Source: Bacteroidaceae bacterium
GTDB lineage: Bacteria; Bacteroidota; Bacteroidia; Bacteroidales; Bacteroidaceae
Assembly: GCA_017631315.1 (NCBI GenBank)
Contig: JAGBTN010000021.1
Coordinates: 62,001 to 126,000 of the forward strand
Direction of reading: 5' to 3'
Length of the DNA: 64,000 nucleotides
The notes below the pieces were generated by a model. That model worked only from the letters and a program-made list of their open reading frames with translations, was not told the origin of the DNA and did not search any database. This document shows positions 8,721 to 17,165 of this stretch, piece by piece (the first letter of the stretch is position 1; each line of letters starts with the position of its first letter). Made by a program: the position numbers and the translations under genes.

Positions 8721-8806
8721 CAAAAACCCTTAACCATTATTGGCAAAACCCTTAACCATTATGCCACGAAAGGTTAACCATTATTGCCCGAAAGGTTAAG
8801 CCTTCT
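8721..8806. repeat. 22-base-period array B (4 units)
   Basis: Cores start at 8728 and 8750 (CCTTAACC), 8772 (GGTTAACC) and 8794 (GGTTAAGC), exactly 22 bases apart. The array lies between yidD and the TatD gene. Confidence 0.95.
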
Positions 8807-8859
8807 GGCGAGACACCTCAGGGCCGATGCAAAGACTGATTGCAGAAACGAACCGGACA

Positions 8860-9495
8860 ATGCTTTATATCGACTTCCATACCCACCACTTGCCGACGGA
8901 AAACGGCGTTGTTGCCGTCGTGGACGGGCGTGACACCTGGGGCATCCACCCCTGGAGAGCCTACCCCCAACACCTCCCTGAAGAGAGGGGAGAAAGTAAG
9001 TCCTTCCCTTTAGGGGAGGATTTAGGAGAGGCTTCCCGCTGTCTTGCCATCGGAGAATGTGGGCTCGACGCTCTGCGAGGGGCTTCGATGGAACGGCAGG
9101 AGGAAGTCTTCTTGCAACACATCGCCCTGAGCGAACGGCTTGGCAAGCCACTCATCGTCCACTGCGTGAAAGCCCTCGACCGCCTGCTGCGCCTGCGTCG
9201 AGAACAAAAACCCACAATGCCATGGATGCTTCACGGCTTCCGCGGCAAACCACAACAACTGCGCTCGCTCCTCGATGCGGGCTTCTACATCGGCTTCGGC
9301 TTCCGCCATAATGCCGAAAGTCTGCGCCTCTGTCCTGTCGAAAGGCTCCTCCTCGAGACCGACGACCAACCGCAATCCATAACTTTACTCTATAGAAAAG
9401 TGGCAGAGGAGCGAGGCATCGAAGTAGCCGATTTATGCGATGAAATGGGCAAAAATTACCGAAAATTCTTCTCCCGACACCCCCTTCCCCTGTAA
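8860..9495 (+). CDS. TatD family metal-dependent hydrolase
   Basis: The 211-residue form starts MLYIDFHTHH; an in-frame start at 8827 would add 11 residues. Motifs of the TatD phosphodiesterase family are present: HTHH (metal), GIHPW, IGECGLD (bridging Glu), VHC, LHGF and the late ETDD. Relatives are 3'-5' nucleases acting in DNA repair or RNA turnover. The segment between GIHPW and IGECGLD is roughly 10-15 residues longer than I expect for the family. At DNA level it is a pair of GC-rich inverted repeats (8974-9020), so it looks like a palindromic element inserted in frame. Confidence 0.88.
   Translation: MLYIDFHTHHLPTENGVVAVVDGRDTWGIHPWRAYPQHLPEERGESKSFPLGEDLGEASRCLAIGECGLDALRGASMERQEEVFLQHIALSERLGKPLIVHCVKALDRLLRLRREQKPTMPWMLHGFRGKPQQLRSLLDAGFYIGFGFRHNAESLRLCPVERLLLETDDQPQSITLLYRKVAEERGIEVADLCDEMGKNYRKFFSRHPLPL
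8974..9034. repeat. Palindromic element inside the TatD gene
   Basis: Two adjacent inverted repeats: CTCCC (8974-8978) with GGGAG (8988-8992), and TCCTTCCC (9001-9008) with GGGGAGGA (9013-9020), 8 pairs including one G-T. They code for the extra peptide between two conserved TatD motifs, and the frame stays open. Confidence 0.6.
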
Positions 9496-9556
9496 TTCCT
9501 CCGGCGATGTGAGTAAAAAGTAGCGCAGAAAGGTCGGAAAATCCAAAAAAAAATTG

Positions 9557-9564
9557 TACCTTTG
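9557..9564 (+). promoter_or_regulatory. Bacteroidetes -7 box, CoA transferase
   Basis: TACCTTTG 28 bases upstream of the ATG at 9593; it excludes the longer open frame from 9554. Confidence 0.65.
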
Positions 9565-9592
9565 CTCGCAAAATATAAAACACAACACATCA

Positions 9593-11104
9593 ATGGATTT
9601 CAATAGAATTACAGCTGCCGAAGCCGCAGCCCTCGTCCAGAACGGACAAACCATCGGCCTGAGCGGATTCACACCCGCAGGCGCACCCAAGTGCACACCA
9701 GCAGAAATCGCCAAAAAGGCAGAAGCAGAACACGCTGCAGGAAGACCCTTCAAAATCAGCATCTTCACCGGTGCCAGCACAGGACAAAGCTGCGACGGCG
9801 AACTCTCCAATGCCAACGCCATCGACTTCCGTGCACCATACACCACAAACGCAGACTTCCGCAAACACGTCAACCAGAATCAACTCAACTACTTCGACTA
9901 TAACCTCTCCAACATGGCCACACAAATACGCCAAGGTTACCTCGGAGAAGTCAACTGGGCCATCATCGAAGCATGCGCCATCGAGAAGGTAGGCAACAAA
10001 GCACACATATATCTCACCGCCGCAGGCGGCATCAGCCCAACCGTGTGCCGCCTCGCCACAGAAGGCATCATCGTGGAGCTCAACGCATTCCACAGCCCTA
10101 ACAGCAAAGGCATACACGACGTCTACGAAATAGAAGACCACCCCTTCCGCCAGCCCATCATGATAACCAAGGCAAGCGACCGCATCGGCAAACCCTACAT
10201 CGAAGTCGATGCCGACCGCATCGTAGGCGTAATCGAATGCAACGTCCCCGACGAAGCACGCGCCTTCAAAGACGCCGACCCCATCACAACACAGATCGGA
10301 CAGAACGTGGCCGACTTCCTTCTGCTCAACCTCAAGAAAGGACTCATACCAAAAAGCTTCCTCAATCTGCAGAGCGGCGTAGGCAGCGGAGCAAACGCAG
10401 TGCTCGGCGCACTCGGACAATGCCCGGAAGTACCCAACTTCAACATCTACACAGAAGTCCTTCAGGACGCCCCCGTCGGACTCATGAAACAAGGACGCGT
10501 CCTCTCAGCATCAACCTGCTCACTCACCGTAACCAACGAATGTCTCCTCGACATCTACGATAACATCGACTTCTTCAAAGACAAACTCGTGCTGCGACCT
10601 TCCGAAATCAGCAACAGCCCCGAAGTAATCTCACGCATCGGTGTATGCGCACTCAACACAGCCATCGAGTGCGACATCTACGGCCACGTCAACAGCACAA
10701 AGATTTGCGGCACAAAGATGATGAACGGCATCGGCGGCTCAGCCGACTTCGCTGCAAACGCATACCTCACCATCTTTACCTGCGGCTCAACAACAAAGGG
10801 CGGAGCCATCTCCAGCATCGTACCCTTCGTCAGCCACATCGACCATACAAACCACTACATCGACGCAGTTATCACCGAATACGGCGTGGCAGACCTCCGT
10901 CATAAGAGCGACATGCAGAAGGCAGCCGAACTCATCAAAGTGGCACACCCCGATTACCGACCCATGCTGCAGGACTACATGCGATACGCAGAAAAACGCG
11001 GCGGACAAACACAACACGAACTCTCTGCCGCATTCGCCATGCACGACACATTCATCCGCAAAGGAGACATGCGTCTCACCGACCTGGCAGAATACATTAA
11101 ATAA
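9593..11104 (+). CDS. Acetyl-CoA hydrolase/transferase family (succinate-type CoA transferase)
   Basis: The 503-residue protein belongs to the Cat1/AarC class I CoA-transferases, which move CoA between succinyl-CoA, acetate and related acids. N-terminal LSGFTPAGAPK is the start of the CoA-binding half. The C-terminal half has GIGGSADFAANAYLTIF, and the run ending DAVITEYGVADLR contains the Glu-Tyr-Gly-Val-Ala-Asp signature. In anaerobic Bacteroidales such an enzyme fits succinate, propionate and acetate fermentation. Third positions are strongly biased to C and A. It has its own promoter; recJ follows after 21 bases. Confidence 0.92.
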   Translation: MDFNRITAAEAAALVQNGQTIGLSGFTPAGAPKCTPAEIAKKAEAEHAAGRPFKISIFTGASTGQSCDGELSNANAIDFRAPYTTNADFRKHVNQNQLNYFDYNLSNMATQIRQGYLGEVNWAIIEACAIEKVGNKAHIYLTAAGGISPTVCRLATEGIIVELNAFHSPNSKGIHDVYEIEDHPFRQPIMITKASDRIGKPYIEVDADRIVGVIECNVPDEARAFKDADPITTQIGQNVADFLLLNLKKGLIPKSFLNLQSGVGSGANAVLGALGQCPEVPNFNIYTEVLQDAPVGLMKQGRVLSASTCSLTVTNECLLDIYDNIDFFKDKLVLRPSEISNSPEVISRIGVCALNTAIECDIYGHVNSTKICGTKMMNGIGGSADFAANAYLTIFTCGSTTKGGAISSIVPFVSHIDHTNHYIDAVITEYGVADLRHKSDMQKAAELIKVAHPDYRPMLQDYMRYAEKRGGQTQHELSAAFAMHDTFIRKGDMRLTDLAEYIK

Positions 11105-11125
11105 GACATCGCCACCGGCAAATAA

Positions 11126-12847
11126 ATGAACTACGACTGGAGTCATATCCCGCCTTCCGAAGCAGAAACCAAGCTTGCAGGAGAAATGGCAGCAGAGCTG
11201 AAAATCAGCCCTGTACTGGCTCGTGTGCTCATAAGGCGCGGCATAGAAAGCGTACAAGACGCACGCAAATTCTTCCGCCCACAACTCACCGACCTGCACG
11301 ACCCATTCCTCTTCCAAGACATGCAGAAGGCAGTAGACCGCCTCAACGAAGCCCTCGGACGAAAAGAACGCATCCTCGTCTATGGCGACTACGATGTCGA
11401 CGGATGCACAGCCGTAGCACTTGTATACCGATTCCTACAGCAATTCTACAGCAATCTCGATTACTATATCCCCGATCGCAACGAAGACGGCTACGGCGTC
11501 TCACGCAAAGGCGTAGACTATGCCTATGAAACAGGAGTAGGACTCGTCATCGTTCTCGATTGCGGCATAAAGGCAACCGAAGAAATAGCCTATGCCAAAG
11601 AAAAAGGCATCGACTTCATCATCTGCGACCATCATGTGCCCGGGCCGGAACTGCCCCCAGCCGTTGCCATCCTCAACGCCAAACGACACGACAACACCTA
11701 TCCTTATGAACACCTCTGCGGATGCGGCGTAGGATTCAAACTCATACAAGCCTTTGCCATAAGCAACAGCATAGAGTTCTCACAACTCATACCCTTGCTC
11801 GACCTCTGCGCCATAAGCATCGCTGCAGACATCGTGCCAATCATGGGAGAAAACCGCATACTTGCCTTTCACGGCCTTCGGCAGTTGAACAGCGCACCAA
11901 GCGTTGGCGTCAAAGCCCTCATGGAGATATGTGGCTTGCAGGACAAGGAAATCTCTCTGGGCGACATTATATTTAAGATAGGACCGCGCATCAATGCTTC
12001 CGGAAGAATGCAAACCGGCAACGAAGCCGTAGCACTCCTCATAGAAAAGAACCTCGCTGCAGCAAAAGAAAAGGCAGAACGCATCAATGAATACAACGAG
12101 CAACGCAAGGATTTGGACAAGTCCATGACAGAAGAGGCGAACCGCATCGTCAAAACCCTCGAACACCGTCACGAACACAAATCCATCGTCCTTTTCAACG
12201 AAGAGTGGCATCGTGGCATTATCGGCATCGTAGCATCTCGCCTGACAGAAGTCTTCTATAAACCAAGCGTCGTTCTTACTTGCAACGAAGACGGAATGGC
12301 AACGGGGTCGGCACGCAGTGTTCCCGGATTCGATGTCTATAAGGCAATCGAAAGTTGTGCAGACCTTCTCGTGAATTTTGGAGGACATACTTATGCTGCA
12401 GGCTTGAGCTTGCCGGCACAAAACATTCCGCTTTTCCGTCAACGATTCGAGCAATATGTAAAGGAACACATACGGCCGGAACAAGTGAACGCGGTGTTGT
12501 GCATTGATGCAGAAATAGACTTCCGCGACATAAACCGTCGTATGGCATCCGACATCAAACGCTTTGCTCCGTATGGTCCGGATAATAGCAAACCGCTTTT
12601 CTGTACCCGTCAAGTTTATGACTACGGCACAAGCAAGGTGGTTGGACGCGACCAGGAACACATCAAACTGGAGCTTGTTGATTCAAAGAGTAGCAATGTG
12701 ATGAACGGCATTGCCTTTGGGCAGAGTTCTCAGGCACGTTATATTAAGACGAAGCGTGCCTTCGATATTGTTTATCATATTGAGGAGAATAGTCACAAGC
12801 GCGGCGAGGTACAATTGCAGATAGAGGACATCAAGCCGAGGGAGTGA
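11126..12847 (+). CDS. recJ: Single-stranded-DNA-specific exonuclease RecJ
   Basis: This 573-residue 5'-3' ssDNA exonuclease acts in recombination and repair. DHH phosphoesterase motifs are present: VYGDYDVDGCTA, DCGIKA, CDHHVPG (the DHH) and the cap-side motif GGHTYAAGLSL (DHHA1). An oligonucleotide-binding-like C-terminal domain follows. The next gene is recQ; RecJ and RecQ work together in gap repair. Base use changes inside the gene: C/A-rich synonymous positions up to about 12.3 kb, then G/T-rich. Confidence 0.97.
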   Translation: MNYDWSHIPPSEAETKLAGEMAAELKISPVLARVLIRRGIESVQDARKFFRPQLTDLHDPFLFQDMQKAVDRLNEALGRKERILVYGDYDVDGCTAVALVYRFLQQFYSNLDYYIPDRNEDGYGVSRKGVDYAYETGVGLVIVLDCGIKATEEIAYAKEKGIDFIICDHHVPGPELPPAVAILNAKRHDNTYPYEHLCGCGVGFKLIQAFAISNSIEFSQLIPLLDLCAISIAADIVPIMGENRILAFHGLRQLNSAPSVGVKALMEICGLQDKEISLGDIIFKIGPRINASGRMQTGNEAVALLIEKNLAAAKEKAERINEYNEQRKDLDKSMTEEANRIVKTLEHRHEHKSIVLFNEEWHRGIIGIVASRLTEVFYKPSVVLTCNEDGMATGSARSVPGFDVYKAIESCADLLVNFGGHTYAAGLSLPAQNIPLFRQRFEQYVKEHIRPEQVNAVLCIDAEIDFRDINRRMASDIKRFAPYGPDNSKPLFCTRQVYDYGTSKVVGRDQEHIKLELVDSKSSNVMNGIAFGQSSQARYIKTKRAFDIVYHIEENSHKRGEVQLQIEDIKPRE

Positions 12848-12898
12848 TGCTTCTTGTTGGTTCTTCTTGTTGGAGGAGGATTAGTTATTATTTAGGAG

Positions 12899-14797
12899 AT
12901 GCGGTACCTTTCAATTCTTCGACAATACTGGGGCTATGATGATTTCCGTGGCATTCAGCGTGAGGTCATTGAGAGTATAGGTGCGGGTCGTGATACGCTT
13001 GGTCTTATGCCTACGGGTGGAGGCAAGAGTATTACGTTTCAGGTGCCTGCTCTTTCTATGAAGGGTCTGTGTCTTGTTGTGACGCCTCTTATTTCTCTTA
13101 TGAGGGATCAGGTGGAGGCTTTGCGACGGCACGACATTAAGGCTGCGTACATTAACAGTAACATGTCGCACGAAGAGGTGTTGACTGTTCTGGACAACAG
13201 TATTTTTGGTGCTTATAAGTTCCTTTATGTTTCTCCGGAACGTTTATCCAGTTCTTTCTTTATGGATAAGTTTCGTCGCATGAAGGTTTGTTTTGTTACG
13301 GTTGACGAGGCGCATTGTATCTGTCAGTGGGGTTATGATTTTCGTCCGTCTTATTTGGGTATTTCTGCTATTCGCGAGGTTTTTCCTCAGTGTCCTATTC
13401 TTGCTTTGACGGCTACGGCTACGCCTGCTGTGGTTGATGATATTCAGCAGAAGCTTGGTTTCCGAGAGAGGAATGTTCTGAAGATGAGTTTCGAACGAAG
13501 GAATTTGGCTTATGTGGTGCGAAGGACGGATAGTGTTCAGGATTCTCTTCTTCATGTTCTCGACTCGGTTCAGGGTTCCTGTATTATTTATGCGCGCAAT
13601 CGGATGAAGTGTTGTGAAATGGCTGAGCAGTTGGAGGGACTTGGCTATTCGGCAACATTCTACCATGCGGGTTTGCCTATTGTTAAGAAGAATGAGAATC
13701 AGGAGCGTTGGCGGCGTGGCGAGAAGCGTATTATTGTGGCGACCAACGCTTTTGGTATGGGTATTGACAAGCCGGATGTTCGCCTTGTGATTCATGTTGA
13801 TATGCCCGATTCGGTTGAGGCTTATTTTCAGGAGGCAGGTCGTGCGGGTCGTGATGGCGAGCGTGCTTATGCTTTGTTGCTGACCGATGGCAGTGAGCGT
13901 CAGCGCATTGCGAGTCGGATGGTGCAGCAGTTCCCTAAGATTGACTATGTTCGCAATGTCTATGAGCACTTGTGTTATTACTTCGGCATTGCCATGGGCG
14001 ACGGTATGCTTGTGACGCGCGAACTGAACATCAATGTTTTCTGCCGTGCGTACGGCTATTATCCGGCGATGCTTGGCGGTGCTCTCGATTTGTTGGACAA
14101 GGCCGGTTACATTGAGTACAGCGACGAGGACGATTCGTCCAGCCGTCTGCGTATTGATGTTTCGCGTAACGAATTGTTCCGTTTGCTGTATCCTTCCGAG
14201 GAACGTCTTGTGTTGTGTGTGTTGCGCCGCTATGGTGGGATTTTTGTTGACTATGTGTTTGTTGACGAGGACATGCTGTGTGCGGAGGCGGGTATTTCTG
14301 CCGAAGAGTTTTATCAGGTGATGCTTCGTTTGAGCCAGAATCATGTTGTTTCGTATATTCCGCGCAAGCATTTGCCGCGTGTCACGTTCCGTTGTCGTCG
14401 TGTGGACAAGGAGGATGTGATGCTTCCGTATGCTGTTTACCACGAGAGGCACGACCGTTATGTGGAGCGTGCCGAGGCGATGTTGCGTTATGCGGATGCG
14501 GATTCCGATTGTTGTCGCAGCCGATTGTTGTTGGAGTATTTTGGCGAGGAGGCTGAGAAGGATTGTGGCATTTGCGATGTTTGCTGCAGGAAGAGGTCGG
14601 AGCAGAGGGCTACGAACGAGAAGGCGGCGTTGCGTGCGCATATTCTTCGCCAGCTTCAGGATGGTCCGCGCAATAGTTATGAGCTCGACCTGGCGGGTTT
14701 CCGTCCCGATGGTCTGGAGGAGGTTATCGATGCCATGCGTGCTGCGGGCGATATTGTTCTTGAGGGTCCGCTCATGAAGGCTGTTGTGCGCCAGTAG
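12899..14797 (+). CDS. recQ: ATP-dependent DNA helicase RecQ
   Basis: This 632-residue SF2 3'-5' helicase shows motif 0 (WGYDDFRGIQREVI), Walker A MPTGGGKS, DEAH with the aromatic-rich loop CICQWGYDFRPSY, SAT-like TATATP, and QEAGRAGRDG (motif VI). A zinc site (CGICDVCC near residue 560) and C-terminal winged-helix and HRDC-like regions follow. It unwinds recombination and replication intermediates. The start is preceded by TTTAGGAG, a close ribosome binding site. It lies 51 bases after recJ, a functional partner. Confidence 0.97.
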   Translation: MRYLSILRQYWGYDDFRGIQREVIESIGAGRDTLGLMPTGGGKSITFQVPALSMKGLCLVVTPLISLMRDQVEALRRHDIKAAYINSNMSHEEVLTVLDNSIFGAYKFLYVSPERLSSSFFMDKFRRMKVCFVTVDEAHCICQWGYDFRPSYLGISAIREVFPQCPILALTATATPAVVDDIQQKLGFRERNVLKMSFERRNLAYVVRRTDSVQDSLLHVLDSVQGSCIIYARNRMKCCEMAEQLEGLGYSATFYHAGLPIVKKNENQERWRRGEKRIIVATNAFGMGIDKPDVRLVIHVDMPDSVEAYFQEAGRAGRDGERAYALLLTDGSERQRIASRMVQQFPKIDYVRNVYEHLCYYFGIAMGDGMLVTRELNINVFCRAYGYYPAMLGGALDLLDKAGYIEYSDEDDSSSRLRIDVSRNELFRLLYPSEERLVLCVLRRYGGIFVDYVFVDEDMLCAEAGISAEEFYQVMLRLSQNHVVSYIPRKHLPRVTFRCRRVDKEDVMLPYAVYHERHDRYVERAEAMLRYADADSDCCRSRLLLEYFGEEAEKDCGICDVCCRKRSEQRATNEKAALRAHILRQLQDGPRNSYELDLAGFRPDGLEEVIDAMRAAGDIVLEGPLMKAVVRQ

Positions 14798-14820
14798 TAG
14801 CGGTGCTTCCGGTTTGTTTT

Positions 14821-16065
14821 TCAGTAAGGTTTTTTGCGGATATTGAGCATGGCGTTCCAGTTGGACTCCGAGGCGGTGTAGATGTCGGCCTTGTGGAGGA
14901 TGGTCCAGAGTGGCCTGTGGCAGAGGTCGGCGCGTATGTGTTTGTCGGCCACCCAGAGGCTGACGAGTCGTGTGATGTCCGAAGGCTTTTTCCCTTCGGC
15001 GAGCATCAGGAAGTTGAGTGCCTTGGTGGTGTTGCCGTAGAAGGCTGGTGCCAGTTGCAGAGCGAGTTGTTGCTGTCGTTCTTCGGCTGCGTTGTCTGCT
15101 GTGCCGGTTTGCAGTCCTAATTGTTGTCGGAGCAGTTGCCGGAGTACGATGGCAGAGAGTAGCATGACGAGTTTCCGGTGTGGTATGTCGAGGTAGAGCA
15201 GTCGGTGCAGGAGCCTGTCGAAGCGGTCTGTCTGGTAGTAGAGGTCGGCAGGCAGCAGGCGCAGGTTGGCTTCTATGTTTTCCAACTGGTGTATGACGGT
15301 TGGTTTCCACAGTTCGGGATTGCCGAGTTTGCCGACGTTGGCACGGCACCAGAGGTTGTGCATCTGTTCTGCCTCGGTGCTTTTGCAGAGTTGTGGCAGG
15401 TAGATGTCTCGAAAGTCTTTGGCACGTTGTCTGCTGCCCAGTGCGCTGAGGCTGTGCCGAAGCATGGGGGCAAGGGCTCGCACGTCGTTGTCCGGGTGGC
15501 AGCCTACCAGTCGTCGTATGGTGCCGAGCTGCTGTTGTGTTTCGCTGCTGACGTCCCAGTTGGCGAGTTGCAGTATGACGTTGAGGTGTTCGAGCAGTGT
15601 CTGTTTGTTCACGCCCCTGTGCTGCTGCAGTTCTGCCGAAGCGATTTTCAGGCTGATGTCGAGGCGTCGTTCTTCCGGATTGCTGTCCATGAGGGGTGCA
15701 CCGGTCCATTGCCAGTTGTCCCAGAGGCTTGGGGCGTTTGCGGCAGAGGTGTTGGGGGTGGGGTAGTTGCCACAGACGGAGATGCTGAAGCACCGCCCTT
15801 CGCTGTTTGTTTCCGCCACTCGTCCCACGAGTACCGGTGTGTTGTCGTGCTGCATCATGCCCAGCGTCTGCTCCAGGTCGAAGCGGCTCACCACGCCGCA
15901 ACTGCGGGTGCCGGTCAGTGCGCGCACCACGATGCCGAAGTCGTTGGTTTGTTCCTTGACGAGCAGCACTTCGGGTCGCTGCTCTTCCAGTTCTGCTATC
16001 AGTGTGGCCACGTCGGTGCCTTCACAGGCGTATTGCAGGCCGGTTATCTGTATAAGTGTTTCCAT
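14821..16065 (-). CDS. Uncharacterised protein, possibly with a HIRAN-like N-terminus
   Basis: This 414-residue protein starts METLIQITGLQ; a start 22 codons upstream is possible. I do not recognise the family with certainty. Residues 1-90 have a beta-rich pattern (EVLLVKEQTNDFGIVVRAL, then CGVVSRFDLEQTL) that recalls HIRAN DNA-end-binding domains. The rest is alpha-helical and Leu/Gln-rich, without signal peptide, membrane span or enzyme motif. It is convergent with recQ. A DNA-associated role is only a guess. Confidence 0.5.
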   Translation of the reverse strand: METLIQITGLQYACEGTDVATLIAELEEQRPEVLLVKEQTNDFGIVVRALTGTRSCGVVSRFDLEQTLGMMQHDNTPVLVGRVAETNSEGRCFSISVCGNYPTPNTSAANAPSLWDNWQWTGAPLMDSNPEERRLDISLKIASAELQQHRGVNKQTLLEHLNVILQLANWDVSSETQQQLGTIRRLVGCHPDNDVRALAPMLRHSLSALGSRQRAKDFRDIYLPQLCKSTEAEQMHNLWCRANVGKLGNPELWKPTVIHQLENIEANLRLLPADLYYQTDRFDRLLHRLLYLDIPHRKLVMLLSAIVLRQLLRQQLGLQTGTADNAAEERQQQLALQLAPAFYGNTTKALNFLMLAEGKKPSDITRLVSLWVADKHIRADLCHRPLWTILHKADIYTASESNWNAMLNIRKKPY

Positions 16066-16115
16066 GATTGACAGTGTAAAGCAAGAAGTGTTCGGTGCCC
16101 GCAGGTGGCGGTGTC

Positions 16116-16200
16116 GATAATGGTTAACCATTCTGTCGATAATGGTTAACCTTTCCGCCCATAATGCTTAACCTTTCGGGCAATAATGGTTAAGCATTTC
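16116..16200. repeat. 22-base-period array C (4 units)
   Basis: Cores start at 16122 and 16144 (GGTTAACC), 16166 (GCTTAACC) and 16188 (GGTTAAGC), exactly 22 bases apart. The array lies between the S24 repressor 3' end and the 5' end of the downstream minus-strand gene. Confidence 0.95.
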
Positions 16201-16209
16201 TGGAGCATA

Positions 16210-16230
16210 CGCCGGGAGGTCTTCCCGGCG
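16210..16230 (-). terminator. GC-rich hairpin after the S24 repressor gene
   Basis: CGCCGGGA (16210-16217) pairs with TCCCGGCG (16223-16230) over a 5-base loop, 19 bases past the repressor stop. There is no clear U-run, so the terminator role is uncertain. Confidence 0.4.
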
Positions 16231-16248
16231 GCCTTTGGCAAAGGTTGG

Positions 16249-16980
16249 TCAGATGTCTCTCATGACCATGATGACACGGTAGGCTGCGCGGAACTCGCTC
16301 TTGGCGAGTCGGCCGCCGTCGGCAAGCTGGTAGTTCGGATTCTCTGTGCTGAGCAGCAGGAAGGGCGAGTGCGGACCGGGGTCCTGCACCATCTTCACCA
16401 TCAGGCGGCCGTCGGTGGTCTGCACCAGATACGGCACATCCTTTCGGAAATCCTCGTAGCGTCCCAGCGCTTCGCCTACGCCTACGTAGTCGCCATCCTG
16501 TATGCGTGGCAACATACTGTCGCCGTGACACTGGAAGACATACTTGATGTCGCGCCGTGGCATCTGTAGAGGCACAAGGCCTTCCATGGCGTCGGGCTGC
16601 TGCACATCGCCCAAAGACGGCTGAATGCCCGACACGAAAAGTGCCGAACGGCTGCTCTCCTGGGCAGGCTTCGCCGAAGACGGCTCCCAGCGCGATGTGC
16701 CGCTTGCGCTGACCGCATAAGGCATGTCGTCATCGTCGTCGTCCTCATCCTCCGGCAGGGGCAGCGGGCCGTGCGACAACGACACGCTGCTGCCGCGCAA
16801 CCACTCGAGGTCCACCTGCGGAAAGCGCGACATGATGGCATCGATGCCACGGCGAGGAATGTGGTCGCGGTACACCCAGTTGTTCACAGTCTGTGGCGTT
16901 ACGCCCAACATCTCCGCCAAGTGCGAACGGTTTCTGCAGTAGCGGTCCACCAAAACTCCAATCTTTTCTTCTGTTGTCAT
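16249..16980 (-). CDS. LexA-like/phage-type repressor (HTH plus S24 peptidase domain)
   Basis: The 243-residue protein starts at the ATG at 16980, just after the promoter at 17004-17011. Residues 1-60 form a helix-turn-helix of the Bacteriophage CI type (HLAEMLGVTPQTVNNWVYR). A linker carries an acidic run of eight or nine Asp/Glu. Residues 130-243 are an S24 domain with the nucleophile motif CHGDSMLP and a Lys in LMVKMV as the general base. S24 repressors cut themselves when RecA-ssDNA forms and so release SOS or prophage genes. No obvious Ala-Gly or Cys-Gly cleavage site was found in the linker. No prophage genes lie nearby. Confidence 0.85.
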   Translation of the reverse strand: MTTEEKIGVLVDRYCRNRSHLAEMLGVTPQTVNNWVYRDHIPRRGIDAIMSRFPQVDLEWLRGSSVSLSHGPLPLPEDEDDDDDDMPYAVSASGTSRWEPSSAKPAQESSRSALFVSGIQPSLGDVQQPDAMEGLVPLQMPRRDIKYVFQCHGDSMLPRIQDGDYVGVGEALGRYEDFRKDVPYLVQTTDGRLMVKMVQDPGPHSPFLLLSTENPNYQLADGGRLAKSEFRAAYRVIMVMRDI

Positions 16981-17003
16981 ACCTTTTGTTTTAATTCTTG
17001 GCA

Positions 17004-17011
17004 CAAAGTTA
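17004..17011 (-). promoter_or_regulatory. Bacteroidetes -7 box, S24 repressor
   Basis: TAACTTTG on the minus strand 24 bases upstream of the ATG at 16980; the longer open frame from 17034 would begin upstream of it. Confidence 0.6.
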
Positions 17012-17113
17012 ACACAAAAACACAAAACCAACAAAAAATAAGCCTTGTTTTTTAAACAAAAGGTGCGAAACCATATAAATTAAAACAAAAGAGGTGAGAA
17101 AAACACGAGGCAG

Positions 17114-17145
17114 TTTGTTCCGCTCGCATATATTCGCTATCTTTG
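17114..17145 (+). promoter_or_regulatory. Bacteroidetes promoter with -33 and -7 boxes, PfkB gene
   Basis: TTTG at 17114-17117 and TATCTTTG at 17138-17145, 20 bases apart, match the full -33/-7 arrangement. Confidence 0.7.
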
Positions 17146-17165
17146 CAGAGTAAGTGAAGCATAAA

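Noticed and set aside
13244-15901. 885-residue minus-strand open frame across recQ
   Set aside because: It is antisense to recQ and overlaps the convergent gene; its protein is low-complexity, Arg/Thr/His-rich and has no domain, as expected from the shadow of a gene with biased third positions.
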